From Bacteroidota bacterium (GTDB lineage: Bacteria; Bacteroidota; Bacteroidia; Cytophagales; Cyclobacteriaceae), in NCBI GenBank assembly GCA_018266055.1, contig JAFDYT010000019.1, forward strand, positions 153,553 through 217,552: a stretch of 64,000 nt of DNA, in the 5' to 3' direction. Position numbers and translations under genes: made by a program. The notes beneath the pieces are model-generated. The model did not search any database, was not told the DNA's origin, and saw only the letters and a program-made list of their open reading frames with translations. Shown one piece after another: positions 17,435 through 27,395 of this stretch (its first letter is position 1; every line of letters starts with the position of its first letter).

Positions 17435-17796
17435 ACTATTTTTCCTTCGGGTCCCCTTGGTCTGATTGTTTAGTTGTATTGAAGGCAAACCTTGGTATCG
17501 CTGCAGAATTTTGCAGGTCCATACGGAAACCTGCAAACCCATTGGTTAGAAATGCTTGAGCTTGATGATTTTTATTTATGAAATTTAAATCTCGCCAGGT
17601 TTTCTGAAGACCAAGTCAATATGCCAAAAATCACCGAAAGCGTTTTATTTAACCAATACTCCAATGGATCTCATGAAATTATGATCAACTACCTGATTAA
17701 GATCAGCAAAATTCACAAAGGGCTGGAGTGTCCCTCATATTGGGTAACAGAGCGCACTTAACATAATATAAATTATATAACGTTGTGCGTATTCTG
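17435..17796. other. Intergenic region downstream of the chemotaxis operon
   Basis: Mostly AT-rich non-coding sequence between the small lipoprotein gene and the 3' end of cheR. It contains a 46-codon plus-strand ORF (17621-17761, starting MPKITESVLFNQYSN) with no signal, domain or clear translation signals; I do not call it a gene. Confidence 0.4.
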
Positions 17797-18636
17797 TCAT
17801 ATTTTAACAAAAATCTTCGCGTCCATATCTAGTACTTTAAATTTGTTCGGATCAATCAGCGGCAAGACTGCATCATAAAAACCGATGATAAACAAGCCGC
17901 CCGGATTAAGTGAGTCGTAGAATTTGTTGAACAGTTTTTTCTTGGCCTCATTATCGAAGTAGATCATCACATTTCGACAGAATATAATATCAAACTTTCT
18001 TACAAACGGCCCGGTAATTAAATTGTGATGTTCAAACCGGACATGGCGGATAAGCCTGGCCTCAAACTGAACATTTCCATCTTTTACCTTGTAATATTTG
18101 CTCAGTGAATTCGAGGCATTAAACTGTTGATAGTTTTTTGCGTATTCCTCAATTTTCAATTCATTGTATTCGCCCATTTGAGCGATCGCCATGGCCTGAT
18201 TACTTATATCTGAAGCAACCGCCTCGACAGGCCTCGCATAGAATACTTCATTTAATACAATGCCCATGGTATAAACTTCTTCACCGGTGGAACAACCCGC
18301 ATGCCAAATCGCAAGTCTTTCCTTTACTGCCAATTCGGTAGCAAGTAGTTTACTTAATTTTTTCCACAGGATTGGATCACGAAACATAGAGGTAAGCCCT
18401 ACGCTGATTTCATCCATAAATGGATAGATGAACGAATGATCTTTCAGAATTTTTATCCAAAGCTCATGTACTGCTCTTAGCTGAAAAATATGTAGCGCTC
18501 TAATTACCCTACGTTTTAATGATTTCGGTTCATAACAACTGAAATCAATGCCGTGTCTTTGATGAATAGCGTCGGTAAGCGACTTCAGCTCTTCGTCGGA
18601 AATATCAACAGCATCTGAGGTAGTCTTTGTTTCCAA
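17797..18636 (-). CDS. cheR: Chemotaxis protein methyltransferase CheR
   Basis: SAM-dependent methylation of glutamates on chemoreceptors (279 aa). An N-terminal helical domain (residues ~12-90, with EPKSLKRRVIRAL) precedes the methyltransferase domain with the SAM motif IWHAGCSTGEEVYTM and the later FDIIFCRNVMIYFD. The only plausible start is TTG at 18636, just after the upstream TAA; there is no in-frame ATG before residue 70 and a stop lies a few codons upstream. It is the last gene of the chemotaxis operon and acts against CheB. Confidence 0.93.
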   Translation of the reverse strand: METKTTSDAVDISDEELKSLTDAIHQRHGIDFSCYEPKSLKRRVIRALHIFQLRAVHELWIKILKDHSFIYPFMDEISVGLTSMFRDPILWKKLSKLLATELAVKERLAIWHAGCSTGEEVYTMGIVLNEVFYARPVEAVASDISNQAMAIAQMGEYNELKIEEYAKNYQQFNASNSLSKYYKVKDGNVQFEARLIRHVRFEHHNLITGPFVRKFDIIFCRNVMIYFDNEAKKKLFNKFYDSLNPGGLFIIGFYDAVLPLIDPNKFKVLDMDAKIFVKI

Positions 18637-18637
18637 A

Positions 18638-20344
18638 TTATAGTTCGTTGCGCAAAACTAGGAGACCCTTTTTGCTATTGTTGCTGGTGTTTATTTTTAT
18701 AAAAGTAGAGTTGTGCTTCTTCACCATCCCGTTCTTATTTTTCAATTCGAGCGCAAATGTTCCCGCACGTTCTTCGCTTCGGGCAAGGTATTCTTGTATC
18801 TGATGAAAGGATCCATTCAAGAAAAAATCCTTCATGGCAGATCGCTTTAGTTCAATTCTTTTGATTCCCATTTCACTCAGAAAAAGATCATTGGCCGACT
18901 TGAATGTCATGTCCGGATTAATTTCGGCCACCGGGAAGCAATGTTTAATAGCCGCAATGGTTTCCTGAAGTTCAATCGTCTTTTCCTTTTCCTGGGTATT
19001 GAACAGCGAGACCAGCATTATTTTAGTCGGCTTACCGTCATCTCCATTTATCGGTGTAAAATTTCCAGACATCCAGATGTGTTGACGCTGCTTGTTCAGA
19101 ATTCGAAACTCGCCCGAAAAAGTCTGGCCCGAGGCTATGCTGCCCCACATGGTTTCAAATTGTCTTCGGTCGAGACCTTCTTCCACCAGCGTTTCCATAT
19201 ATCCTTTTCCCTGAATGTCGGAAAGCGCATATCCGGCAATGCCCAAAAACACCGGATTGGCATTGATAATTTGTCCGTTCAAATCCAGCTCAAGCGTAGA
19301 AAGCGTTGAGAGTATCGCCTCCATCTCTTCTTGCTTTCGCTTCATTAACTGTTGGGTTATCTGAAGCTTATCAACGTTCTGTTGAATTTCATTCTCTCTT
19401 GATTTCAGATCATCCGTCATTTTTCGCGACTGTTCCAAAAGACGCTCTGTGTTGATGTGATTTTGTACAGACCGAATGGTATTCCCGATAACTTCTCCTG
19501 CCTTTCTAAAATAATTGATATGCGTTGGCGTAAAAGGATGGAAAGAAGCGATTTCCATAGCTCCGTATATTGCTCCTTCAGCAAGTAAGGGAACAACACA
19601 AACGGCGCACGGACTCCCCTGCCCTAACCCTGATGAAATTGTAATATAACCTTTTGGCAGGTTGGCAAGATGCATCACTTCCTTTTCGTAAAACACTTGG
19701 CCTATCATTCCCTCGCCAATACCGAACCTTAGCTTTGTGGAGGAACGTTTATCGAAAGCATAGCCTGCAGCTAATTCGAAGTAGGTATCACCTTCTTCTT
19801 CTTTCAGCAAATAAATAGTACCCAGTTTCGCCTGTACATAATTTACAGATCGCGCAACCGCATTCTCCAAGTAATGCGACAGATCATTATCCGAATGCTT
19901 CAACTCCGCCATAGCAGCAGCTCCCATCGCTACCCAATTGCTCCCTTTTTCATGGCTAAGAAGTGTGCTGACTTTGCGATGAACGGCATCCAAAGAAACA
20001 CGCAATTCAGGATCGGAAATTTCTTTCACGACAATTTCAAAATCATCATCGCCAACATTTTTGATCTTATCAAAAGCGAGATAAAGTTCATTTATTCGTT
20101 CCTTTGTCTGGTTGATCTTCTGTAACGCTAATTCTTCTGAATGATTTCCGGCAGGGCCATGGCCCAACCATAAGAACATTTCGCTCAGAAACTTATTACG
20201 TTGCGCATATAAACTTAGTATGAACAAGAGATTAACAATCAATGCCAGGTTGGACCAATTCCAAAGACCATTCGCGCGGCTACTCAATCCCAGTAGAAAG
20301 ACAGAGAACAATAAGGCTAACCAAAAAATAAACTTGCTTTTCAT
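18638..20344 (-). CDS. Membrane-anchored GAF/PAS signalling protein
   Basis: 568 aa. Two N-terminal TM helices (residues ~5-25 and ~30-48) are followed by a helical linker, a GAF domain (~145-300, ending YGAMEIASF), a coiled coil (~300-345), a PAS domain (~345-455, with ANPVFLGIAGYALSDIQGKGY) and a weaker second PAS-like segment (~460-560). There is no histidine-kinase, cyclase or methyl-accepting module, so it must act through a partner, possibly the Che proteins it is encoded with. It is paralogous to the broken gene at 40308-42215, sharing the GAF region (ITSGLGEGTP versus ISSGLGQGSP). Confidence 0.8.
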   Translation of the reverse strand: MKSKFIFWLALLFSVFLLGLSSRANGLWNWSNLALIVNLLFILSLYAQRNKFLSEMFLWLGHGPAGNHSEELALQKINQTKERINELYLAFDKIKNVGDDDFEIVVKEISDPELRVSLDAVHRKVSTLLSHEKGSNWVAMGAAAMAELKHSDNDLSHYLENAVARSVNYVQAKLGTIYLLKEEEGDTYFELAAGYAFDKRSSTKLRFGIGEGMIGQVFYEKEVMHLANLPKGYITISSGLGQGSPCAVCVVPLLAEGAIYGAMEIASFHPFTPTHINYFRKAGEVIGNTIRSVQNHINTERLLEQSRKMTDDLKSRENEIQQNVDKLQITQQLMKRKQEEMEAILSTLSTLELDLNGQIINANPVFLGIAGYALSDIQGKGYMETLVEEGLDRRQFETMWGSIASGQTFSGEFRILNKQRQHIWMSGNFTPINGDDGKPTKIMLVSLFNTQEKEKTIELQETIAAIKHCFPVAEINPDMTFKSANDLFLSEMGIKRIELKRSAMKDFFLNGSFHQIQEYLARSEERAGTFALELKNKNGMVKKHNSTFIKINTSNNSKKGLLVLRNEL

Positions 20345-20353
20345 TTTAAAAGG

Positions 20354-20947
20354 TCAGGCCTGCTTCTTGATTCTTTTCATTGTGGAGCAATCCAGCACCC
20401 AAACAAAAAGGGGTGTGATGGATGGATGATCGCTGAATGAAAAATAAATGGAATTAATATAGACTAGGTCTGTCGCCTCGCAAAAATCATCGGCTATGAT
20501 ATCTTCAGTATTGCAACTGGTTCTCCCGATAAGATTGGGAACATCTCCGTACATTTTAACACCGAGTTCATTCGATAACTTTGTAATCACCGCAGCAGAA
20601 ATGATGTTGTCCACCTCCTTGACAAACTCTTCTTTCAGGCTAACCGATTGATTCCTACTTTCAGGGATTCTTTGCGTAAGAAGGTCCAATTCCCTTTCGG
20701 AAAGGAACAGATAACTTTTTCCAGACCAATCTCCGAAAAGTTCGGTGGTTAATAAAATTGACGGCTCTTTGCTGTGCTGATAGTTTTCATTGGTAAGGTA
20801 GCCTGATGCAAGGGGACAGGTTCCATAATGAAAATTATTAAAGTATATTTTATTGCCGGTCAATTTGGCAAGTGAAGCTGTAGCATTTGAAAATCCTGAC
20901 TCAAAGGCTTCACGCAGTTCTCTTTCAAGAGTATCCATTTTTTCCAT
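20354..20947 (-). CDS. CheC/CheX-like CheY-P phosphatase candidate
   Basis: 197 aa between cheA and the GAF/PAS gene. It contains the CheC-family catalytic arrangement: E107-x3-E111-x2-N114-x22-P137 (KEEFVKEVDNIISAAV to GDVP), close to the D/S-x3-E-x2-N-x22-P signature of CheC/CheX phosphatases. A first, degenerate half may be ESGFSNATASLAKL near residues 16-28. The likely role is dephosphorylation of the operon's CheY. The motif is seen directly; enzymatic activity is inferred. Spacing to cheA is 7 bases. Confidence 0.7.
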   Translation of the reverse strand: MEKMDTLERELREAFESGFSNATASLAKLTGNKIYFNNFHYGTCPLASGYLTNENYQHSKEPSILLTTELFGDWSGKSYLFLSERELDLLTQRIPESRNQSVSLKEEFVKEVDNIISAAVITKLSNELGVKMYGDVPNLIGRTSCNTEDIIADDFCEATDLVYINSIYFSFSDHPSITPLFVWVLDCSTMKRIKKQA

Positions 20948-20954
20948 AGCTCAC

Positions 20955-22715
20955 TCAGGCATTAATTGTTTTACTGGTTTGATTGTTCAGAATACTATTG
21001 ATAATCCCGGGTATGCTCAGTGAAAGGCATACATTCCCGTTTCCTAGAATTGTAACACCACTTAAAAATGGAATTGAATCGTAAGGCTTTTTTAAAGGCT
21101 TTTCAACGATCTCTTTCTGCTGCAGAAGTTTATCAACCACAAAACCTATCCGCTTGCCATTGAAAAATACCACCACGATTTCCAATTTCTGCTCTTGGTG
21201 GAGTTGATCAAATTTTTGATAGCGTTTTTTCTTAGGCTCAGTATGTGTAGCAAACAGATCGGCAAGAAAAACCACATGAATCGTATGACCAAGATGGACG
21301 GCAATCAACCCATTTGCCGCTTTGTGAATCTCCGATTTATAAATAGAAATTACCGACTCAGTGTAGGAAAGCGGAATAGCATAGGTTTGATTTTCCAGAT
21401 CGAACAGCAGTGTTGACTTCACTGCCATAGAAGAAGGCAAACTAAGTGTAAAAATACTTCCTTCGCCGATCATGGAATCAACATTCACCGTGCCACCAAT
21501 GGAATCAAGAGCTTTCTTGACAACGTCCATCCCTACTCCTCTTCCCGAAATTGCGGTCACATGATCCATCGTGGAGAATCCAGGCTCGAAAATCAGTCCT
21601 ATCAAATCCCGATCACTCATCTGGTTGGCATCGGCGGCAGAGATGACACCTTTTTCAATTGCCTTTGCTTTTATTTTGGCAGGGTCTATTCCTGCGCCGT
21701 CGTCTTTAATTTTAATGATCACATTATCCGATTCACTGGAAGCCGATAAGGTTACTGTTCCTTCCTCGGGCTTTCCTTTCGTTTTTCTTTGATCCGGTTT
21801 TTCAACGCCATGACCAACTGAGTTTCGTATTAGGTGAATCAATGAATCGCTGATTACCTGCAGGACGTTGCGATCGATTTCTGTTTCCGTGCCTTCCAGC
21901 TTCAATTTTACCACTTTACTTTCTTTGTTCGCTGCATCACGTACAATCCTGTGAAACTTGTTGAATAGAAATCCAACTTGCACCAATCTCACGTCCATCA
22001 CCGAATATTGCAAATCCGAGGAAATCCTGTTGAGTCGTGAGTATTCATTGGAAGAATGGCCGCTGGCTGTATTGGCGATGATACGATCTCGCTCAATCAC
22101 CAGTTCACCGACCAGGTTTAACAGGTTGTCGAGCTTCTTTACCGGAACCTGAACGAGATCTGAAAAAGTAACATTGGTTGACTCAACTTCATGCTCTGCT
22201 TCGTTGTTGACTTCGGGTTCGGGAGTTTCCTCGGTGCCCAAAGTAGTTATCTGCTCATTTTCTTTGGAAGCAACTACATTGCCAGGCTGGGTCTTTGCTG
22301 CGGAAGAATCCTTATCCGCCGAAGGTTTTGCATTCTTGATTACAATTTCAAGTTTGGTTTTTATCCCACGGTATTTTACATCCCGGGGAGTTTTGATCGC
22401 TTCAATCAATTCACCAAGTACGTCGGCAGCTTTGAATACAGAAGTGAAAATTTCATTTCCGAGCAAGATCCTACCTTCGCGAACCTCGCCAAAGAAATCC
22501 TCCATGACATGAGCCATCTCAGCTATTTTATCAAAGCCCATCCCTGTGGCATTTCCTTTCAACGTGTGTGTGATTCGAAACAAAGCCTGAACAGAACTTG
22601 CGTCGTGAACATTCTTTTCAACTACTGTAAGTAGTCGGTTGATTTCGGTATAGTTTTCAAGCGCTTCCGCCAAAAATATCTCGCGGTATTCCTGATCTTT
22701 GTTTTCGTTGCTCAT
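20955..22715 (-). CDS. cheA: Chemotaxis histidine kinase CheA
   Basis: 586 aa. P1/HPt domain with phospho-acceptor H50 in RITHTLKGNATGMGF, then a low-complexity linker (~140-190) in place of a clear P2 domain. Next come the dimerisation domain (VPVKKLDNLLNLVGELVIERD), the ATPase with HLIRNSVGHGVE, IKDDGAGIDP and ISGRGVGMDVVK, and a C-terminal CheW-like P5 domain. It transfers phosphate to CheY and CheB. Its ATG overlaps the cheB stop (ATGA at 22712-22715). Confidence 0.95.
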   Translation of the reverse strand: MSNENKDQEYREIFLAEALENYTEINRLLTVVEKNVHDASSVQALFRITHTLKGNATGMGFDKIAEMAHVMEDFFGEVREGRILLGNEIFTSVFKAADVLGELIEAIKTPRDVKYRGIKTKLEIVIKNAKPSADKDSSAAKTQPGNVVASKENEQITTLGTEETPEPEVNNEAEHEVESTNVTFSDLVQVPVKKLDNLLNLVGELVIERDRIIANTASGHSSNEYSRLNRISSDLQYSVMDVRLVQVGFLFNKFHRIVRDAANKESKVVKLKLEGTETEIDRNVLQVISDSLIHLIRNSVGHGVEKPDQRKTKGKPEEGTVTLSASSESDNVIIKIKDDGAGIDPAKIKAKAIEKGVISAADANQMSDRDLIGLIFEPGFSTMDHVTAISGRGVGMDVVKKALDSIGGTVNVDSMIGEGSIFTLSLPSSMAVKSTLLFDLENQTYAIPLSYTESVISIYKSEIHKAANGLIAVHLGHTIHVVFLADLFATHTEPKKKRYQKFDQLHQEQKLEIVVVFFNGKRIGFVVDKLLQQKEIVEKPLKKPYDSIPFLSGVTILGNGNVCLSLSIPGIINSILNNQTSKTINA

Positions 22716-23740
22716 AATGCTGTGACGATAAAATTTGGAATTTCATGTAATGCAACCTGATGCATGGATGCGCCTGTTTCAAAGGCTACTTTGGGCATTC
22801 CATAAACAACAGAAGATACTTCATCTTGAGAAATCGTAAGACCTCCCGCATCCTTTATTTTGCGTAGCCCTTCCGCCCCATCTTTCCCCATACCCGTGAG
22901 GATTACCCCGATGGCTCGTTGGCCGAACGCGAATGCGACTGATTCAAAAACACAGTCTATAGAAGGGTGATTAAATTCTTTGTACGGTTCGAGGGTGTAC
23001 TTCGCGACGATGGCAGCGCCAACACGACTAACCTGAAGGTTGGCTGTGCCCGGTGAAAAATAAATGTGATTGGGTAGTAATGCCTCGCCATTTCTTACCA
23101 CATTTATAGAAAGTCCTGTTGTTTCAGCAAGGCGCAGTGCAAAAGATTCAATAAACCGCTCAGGCATGTGCTGTGCGATGATCACCGGCACTGCCAGATT
23201 TTTAGGAAGGTGATTGATAATATGTTCCACTGCATTGGGGCCACCCGTAGAAGCACCGATGGCAATGATGTCATAGTTTACACGGGTATCAAACGAGTGA
23301 ACAAATGTGTTTCTCCCTTTTGTAATTTGCCGGAGTTTGACGTAGTCAGTAAGGGAAGCCTCTCTGACCATGTGCATCAGCGGTGGATACCCTTCTGCGA
23401 CCTGCTGTTCCTGTGGTTTATCAACAAAGTCAAAAGCACCTTCCTTTAGAGCATCGAATATCTTGGGATCGGTCCGGTCGAGTGAACTCAGAAGGATAAT
23501 AGGCAACGGCATGTCTTTCATGAGATGCTGAACCACAAAGAGTCCGTCAAACTGAGGCATAATCATATCAGTGATCACCACATCAGGCTTCAGCAACTTT
23601 ACTTTGTCCACACCATCCAGCCCATTGGTCGCGGTCGCGACTAACTCAATCTGATCGTCCTTTCTCAATAGGTCTGACAAAAGTATTCGCATGAATCCTG
23701 AATCCTCGATCAGCAAGGTTTTGATTTTAGCCCGCTCCAT
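22712..23740 (-). CDS. cheB: Chemotaxis response regulator methylesterase CheB
   Basis: 342 aa. N-terminal receiver with phospho-acceptor D58 (VVITDMIMP) and the conserved lysine in FVDKP. The C-terminal methylesterase domain has the catalytic triad S164 (IGASTGGP), H191 (AQHMPERF) and D287 (LTGMGKDGAEGL). It demethylates or deamidates the receptor after CheA-dependent phosphorylation, opposing CheR. It lies between cheY and cheA and overlaps cheA by 4 bases. Confidence 0.96.
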   Translation of the reverse strand: MERAKIKTLLIEDSGFMRILLSDLLRKDDQIELVATATNGLDGVDKVKLLKPDVVITDMIMPQFDGLFVVQHLMKDMPLPIILLSSLDRTDPKIFDALKEGAFDFVDKPQEQQVAEGYPPLMHMVREASLTDYVKLRQITKGRNTFVHSFDTRVNYDIIAIGASTGGPNAVEHIINHLPKNLAVPVIIAQHMPERFIESFALRLAETTGLSINVVRNGEALLPNHIYFSPGTANLQVSRVGAAIVAKYTLEPYKEFNHPSIDCVFESVAFAFGQRAIGVILTGMGKDGAEGLRKIKDAGGLTISQDEVSSVVYGMPKVAFETGASMHQVALHEIPNFIVTAL

Positions 23741-23761
23741 ATTCGATGCGCTATAAAAAAA

Positions 23762-24118
23762 CTATAGCTTACTGATTTCCTGGATTAGCTGATCTGAAGT
23801 AAATGGTTTAACGATGTAGGCTTTGGCACCAAGCGTTAATCCTTCTTGGATCACCGACTCCTGCCCTACCGCGCTAATCATGATTACTTTTGACGCTAAT
23901 CCTTCCTGTGTATAAACTTTGAGGATATCGGTTCCAATCATGTCGGGTAGTATATTGTCGAGCGTGATAACATCGGGTTGAAGTTCAAAGGCCATGTCAA
24001 TCGCCTCTTCACCATTGGAGGCCTGACCTACTACTTTCCATCCCGCTTGCTCAAGTGCATCCTTAATTACCGTCCTCATGTACAAGGAATCATCAACGAC
24101 TAATACATTCTTTGACAT
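23762..24118 (-). CDS. cheY: CheY-like single-domain response regulator
   Basis: 118 aa stand-alone receiver: VVDDS acidic pocket (D9, D10), phospho-acceptor D54 in ITLDNILPDM, and lysine in IVKPFTSDQL. The position between cheD and cheB makes it the likely output regulator of this pathway. In a bacterium without flagellar genes in view, the target may be gliding, pili or another process; the sequence does not say. Confidence 0.92.
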   Translation of the reverse strand: MSKNVLVVDDSLYMRTVIKDALEQAGWKVVGQASNGEEAIDMAFELQPDVITLDNILPDMIGTDILKVYTQEGLASKVIMISAVGQESVIQEGLTLGAKAYIVKPFTSDQLIQEISKL

Positions 24119-24129
24119 TGCTAATAAAT

Positions 24130-24597
24130 TTAAATTCTATATTTTTTTTGTTCAGACGTTGAAATCAATACCTCGCCGGTATCGCTGTAAAACCGGGCCG
24201 TGCGAGATACTTTGCCTCCTACATCTTTAGCGGCCACAAAAATTTTTCGCTCCACTAATTCTTTCATCACCGCTTCTTCATTTTGTGATCCCACACTTTC
24301 GGTTGATTCATAGATCTGTGCGCCTCCTGTGACTTTTGCCCGGAGGCTGCTCAGGTCACTTCCTTGATATTCCAAAGAAGCGAGCAATTCATCGATCAGT
24401 TTTTTCGCTCCCAGGAAGTCAGCATTTCCCAACGGCTTGGGCAACGGAATATGCGCTCCTCCCGATAGCCCTTTTACGCGGTCCGTAACAAACAGCCCAA
24501 TGCATGACCCCAAACCATAACATGTGTAAATGACCGGATTAGACGTCACGTGCGTATCATTGATGCCAAGGACGACATTTCTATGCTGCAACTTCAT
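24130..24597 (-). CDS. cheD: Chemoreceptor glutamine deamidase CheD
   Basis: 155 aa from the ATG at 24597, which overlaps the 3' end of cheW by 17 bases; a GTG at 24630 would lie deeper inside cheW. Catalytic C32 (YGLGSCIGL) and H49 (GGAHIPLP) match the CheD family, as does the late segment VTGGAQIYES. CheD deamidates receptor glutamines and in other bacteria partners with CheC, consistent with the CheC-like gene in this operon. Confidence 0.92.
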   Translation of the reverse strand: MKLQHRNVVLGINDTHVTSNPVIYTCYGLGSCIGLFVTDRVKGLSGGAHIPLPKPLGNADFLGAKKLIDELLASLEYQGSDLSSLRAKVTGGAQIYESTESVGSQNEEAVMKELVERKIFVAAKDVGGKVSRTARFYSDTGEVLISTSEQKKYRI

Positions 24598-25099
24598 CTT
24601 GCTTCTTAAAAAGTTGACCTTCTTGTTCACTTATGACTTTGAAAATATCAATCATGATGATCAATTGTTTTTCCAGTTTTACGATACCAACGATGTACGA
24701 TTGCTCCGCCTGCTGATCGCCGGTAAAGATCGAATTCTCTATGCTAGAAGTAGATATCGAAAGTGTATTGGGCACCTCGCGAACAAGAATTCCCATTTTA
24801 TACTCGTCACTTTCGATCACGAGCGTATAGTTGTTTCCTTTAAAATCAGCATCGGTATTTCTTACCAATCCGAATTTCTCTTCGAGATCAAGGATGGCAA
24901 TCACGTTTCCCCGGATGTTTGCTACGCCTTTCACATAAGCAGGAGTCTGAGGCATGCGGGTCACTGTCGGTGTGATTACTACTTCCTTGATCTGATCAAT
25001 CGAAAGACCATATTCTTCCTGACCCAGTTTAAAAACAACGATCTGTTGATTGCGCGCCAGGGTTTGTCCTGCCGCTGTACTATGATTTACTTCGCTCAT
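24581..25099 (-). CDS. cheW: Chemotaxis coupling protein CheW
   Basis: 172 aa SH3-like scaffold linking receptor and CheA. Seen: KLGQEEYGLSIDQIKEVV, the receptor/CheA contact region PAYVKGVANIRGNVIAILDLEEKFGL and a C-terminal VGIVKLEKQLIIMIDI. It sits directly downstream of the chemoreceptor gene, as expected for a pathway-specific adaptor. Confidence 0.94.
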   Translation of the reverse strand: MSEVNHSTAAGQTLARNQQIVVFKLGQEEYGLSIDQIKEVVITPTVTRMPQTPAYVKGVANIRGNVIAILDLEEKFGLVRNTDADFKGNNYTLVIESDEYKMGILVREVPNTLSISTSSIENSIFTGDQQAEQSYIVGIVKLEKQLIIMIDIFKVISEQEGQLFKKQDEVAA

Positions 25100-25128
25100 A
25101 CTTTTCAGGTTTAGTTGTCAACGAAGAA

Positions 25129-27360
25129 TTATTTTTTCAATTTGAACTGAGTCGCTCCGGCCTGAAGTTCAGCTGCCACCGCGGAGAGTTCATCACCGGC
25201 TTTTGCTATCTCCATCATGCCGTTGTTCATTTGCTGACTCGAACTAGCTACCTGTTGTGTTCCGGCTGCTGTTTCTTCAGAGACCACTACAATTTGTTCA
25301 ATGTTCTTCACCACGCTACCGATGGAATCTTTCTGCGTGGACGTAGCCAATTGAATTTCCTTCGAGGCGCTAAAAGTTTCCTCACTTGACTTCGCAATTT
25401 CCTGGAATATTTTCTCCGCCTCGATGCTGGATTTATTTCCCTCTTTTACGCTCGCCTCCATCGTATCGATCGCTTTTCCTGCTGCGGTGGTATCCTTTTG
25501 CACATCACCAATTATTTTTTCAATTTCCACCGCCGACTTTCTTGAATCTTCCGCCAGCTTGCGGATCTCTTCGGCCACTACCGCGAAACCTCTTCCTGCG
25601 TCTCCTGCACGGGCCGCTTCAATCGCCGCGTTAAGCGCCAACAGATTCGTCTGACTTGCGATGTCCGTAATCACGTTCAGTGTTCTACCAATCTCCTCGG
25701 TACGTTGCGTTAATATTCCGATGGATTTTGAAGTTTGTGTTGCGGAAGTTTTTATCTCATCCATGTTTTCTACCAACACTTTTACTGTTTTCATTCCCTG
25801 ATTGGAGCTTTCCAATCCACGCTCAGCAGCCTTGTTAATCACGTTTGCCTTTTTCTCCATTTCATTGGCAGAGGCCATCACATGGTTCACGAGTTTAGAT
25901 GACTCATCCGTCTTTTGGGCCTGGTCTTGCGCACCTTTCGCCATCTGCGCAATTGCAGTAGCTACTTCGGTAGTATTGCGTTTCATGTCATCTACTTTTT
26001 TCTGCAGCAAGTCCGACGACTTGGCCACCACTTCGGACCCCTGGCTGATGTTACTCATCACAGAGTTAAGGTTTTCAAGCGCTTTGTTGATTTCAGCGGT
26101 GAGTCCTTCATTATCAACAGACGTATCACACCGTAAGCTTAGATCGCCGTTGGCCATCGCCTTGATGACACGGATTACCTCGGTCATATCAAGAGCATAC
26201 TTTACCACTTTAAAGGGCTTGCCGTTCAAATCCATAATGGGATTGTACGACGCCTGAATGTAAACTTCCTTCCCGCGTTTATCAATGCGGGTAAAGGTTC
26301 CCACAAAGAATTCGCCATTATTTAGTTTTCTCCAGAACTCTGCGTATTCATTGCCTCGTGCATAAGAGGGATCCACAAACATCCGGTGGTGCTTTCCTTT
26401 TACTTCGTTGAGCGAGTATCCGCCAAGAGCCGAAAGAAAGTTGTCATTCGCATCAATGATTGTACCGTCCATATTAAACTCGATGACCGCATTTGATTTG
26501 CCTATGGCATTCAATTGTCCTTCGTAATCGGCGTTTTTGAGTTTCTGTGCAGTCACATCGGTAGCAAATTTTACCACCTTAAATGGCCGACCATTCATAT
26601 CAAAAATAGGATTGTAACTGGCCTGAATCCAGACTTCCTTTCCACCCTTGCCAATGCGCTTGAATTCGTCGGCTACAAATTCGCCGCGGTTAAGCTTTGC
26701 CCAAAATTCTTTGTAGGCTGCGCTTTGTCCATAGCCGGTTTCTACAAAAAGGTTATGATGCTTTCCTTTTACTTCCGGCAAGGAATAACCCAGCGCACTT
26801 AAAAAATTGTCATTGGCCTCGATGATCGTTCCGTCCATGTTAAACGAAATGACCGCTTGCGATTTACCAATCGCATCTACCTGGCCCTGAAAGTCAGCAT
26901 TCCTTAGTTTTTGAGCGGTTACATCAGTGGCAAACTTCACTACTTTAAAGGGTTTGCCTTTCGCATCAAGAATAGGATTGTAGGTCGCTTGGATCCAAAC
27001 TTCTCTGCCTCCTTTGCCAATGCGCTTAAACTCATCGGCTACAAATTCGCCACGGTTAAGTTTCGTCCAGAAGTCAGCGTACGCACTGCTGCGGGCGTAA
27101 CTATCTTCTACAAAAATACGGTGATGCTTACCCTTCACCTCTTCCAAGGTGTAGCCGCCGAGTGCATTCAAAAAATTGTCGTTTGCATGAATGACTGTAC
27201 CATCCATGGTAAAAGAAATCACCGCTTGGGATTTGTTGATGGCGTCGATCTCGCCTTGCATTTCCTGGAGGGCTATCTTTGCTTTTGAATTTTCTGATGA
27301 ATGGTTTTCGTCTTTACCATTCTGCTTTCGTTTTGGCTGGGCAATTTCTAGTGTTTCCAT
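25129..27360 (-). CDS. Soluble chemoreceptor (MCP) with three tandem PAS domains
   Basis: 743 aa, no TM segments. Three closely similar PAS/PAC repeats (residues ~45-165, ~166-288, ~289-410), each with MDGT(V/I)I.ANDNFL.ALG and a PAC end GK/RPFKVVK(F/Y)A.D(V/M)T, precede a short HAMP-like segment ([11 protein letters not shown]). The MCP signalling helices follow, with the hairpin tip [33 protein letters not shown]. The layout resembles soluble PAS receptors such as BdlA/Aer2-type proteins, so the signal is probably a cytoplasmic small molecule, redox state or gas. Ligand is unknown; no PAS cofactor residue is obvious. It precedes cheW and is surely the receptor of this pathway. Confidence 0.93.
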   Translation of the reverse strand: METLEIAQPKRKQNGKDENHSSENSKAKIALQEMQGEIDAINKSQAVISFTMDGTVIHANDNFLNALGGYTLEEVKGKHHRIFVEDSYARSSAYADFWTKLNRGEFVADEFKRIGKGGREVWIQATYNPILDAKGKPFKVVKFATDVTAQKLRNADFQGQVDAIGKSQAVISFNMDGTIIEANDNFLSALGYSLPEVKGKHHNLFVETGYGQSAAYKEFWAKLNRGEFVADEFKRIGKGGKEVWIQASYNPIFDMNGRPFKVVKFATDVTAQKLKNADYEGQLNAIGKSNAVIEFNMDGTIIDANDNFLSALGGYSLNEVKGKHHRMFVDPSYARGNEYAEFWRKLNNGEFFVGTFTRIDKRGKEVYIQASYNPIMDLNGKPFKVVKYALDMTEVIRVIKAMANGDLSLRCDTSVDNEGLTAEINKALENLNSVMSNISQGSEVVAKSSDLLQKKVDDMKRNTTEVATAIAQMAKGAQDQAQKTDESSKLVNHVMASANEMEKKANVINKAAERGLESSNQGMKTVKVLVENMDEIKTSATQTSKSIGILTQRTEEIGRTLNVITDIASQTNLLALNAAIEAARAGDAGRGFAVVAEEIRKLAEDSRKSAVEIEKIIGDVQKDTTAAGKAIDTMEASVKEGNKSSIEAEKIFQEIAKSSEETFSASKEIQLATSTQKDSIGSVVKNIEQIVVVSEETAAGTQQVASSSQQMNNGMMEIAKAGDELSAVAAELQAGATQFKLKK

Positions 27361-27395
27361 AAGGTGGTTTATAAGGGTTTTTAAATCAAGATTTT

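Noticed and set aside
17621-17761. 46-codon plus-strand ORF
   Set aside because: No domain, signal, conserved feature or clear translation start; could be chance.
24530-25114. Plus-strand 194-aa ORF across cheD/cheW
   Set aside because: Antisense to two well-supported genes with conserved motifs.
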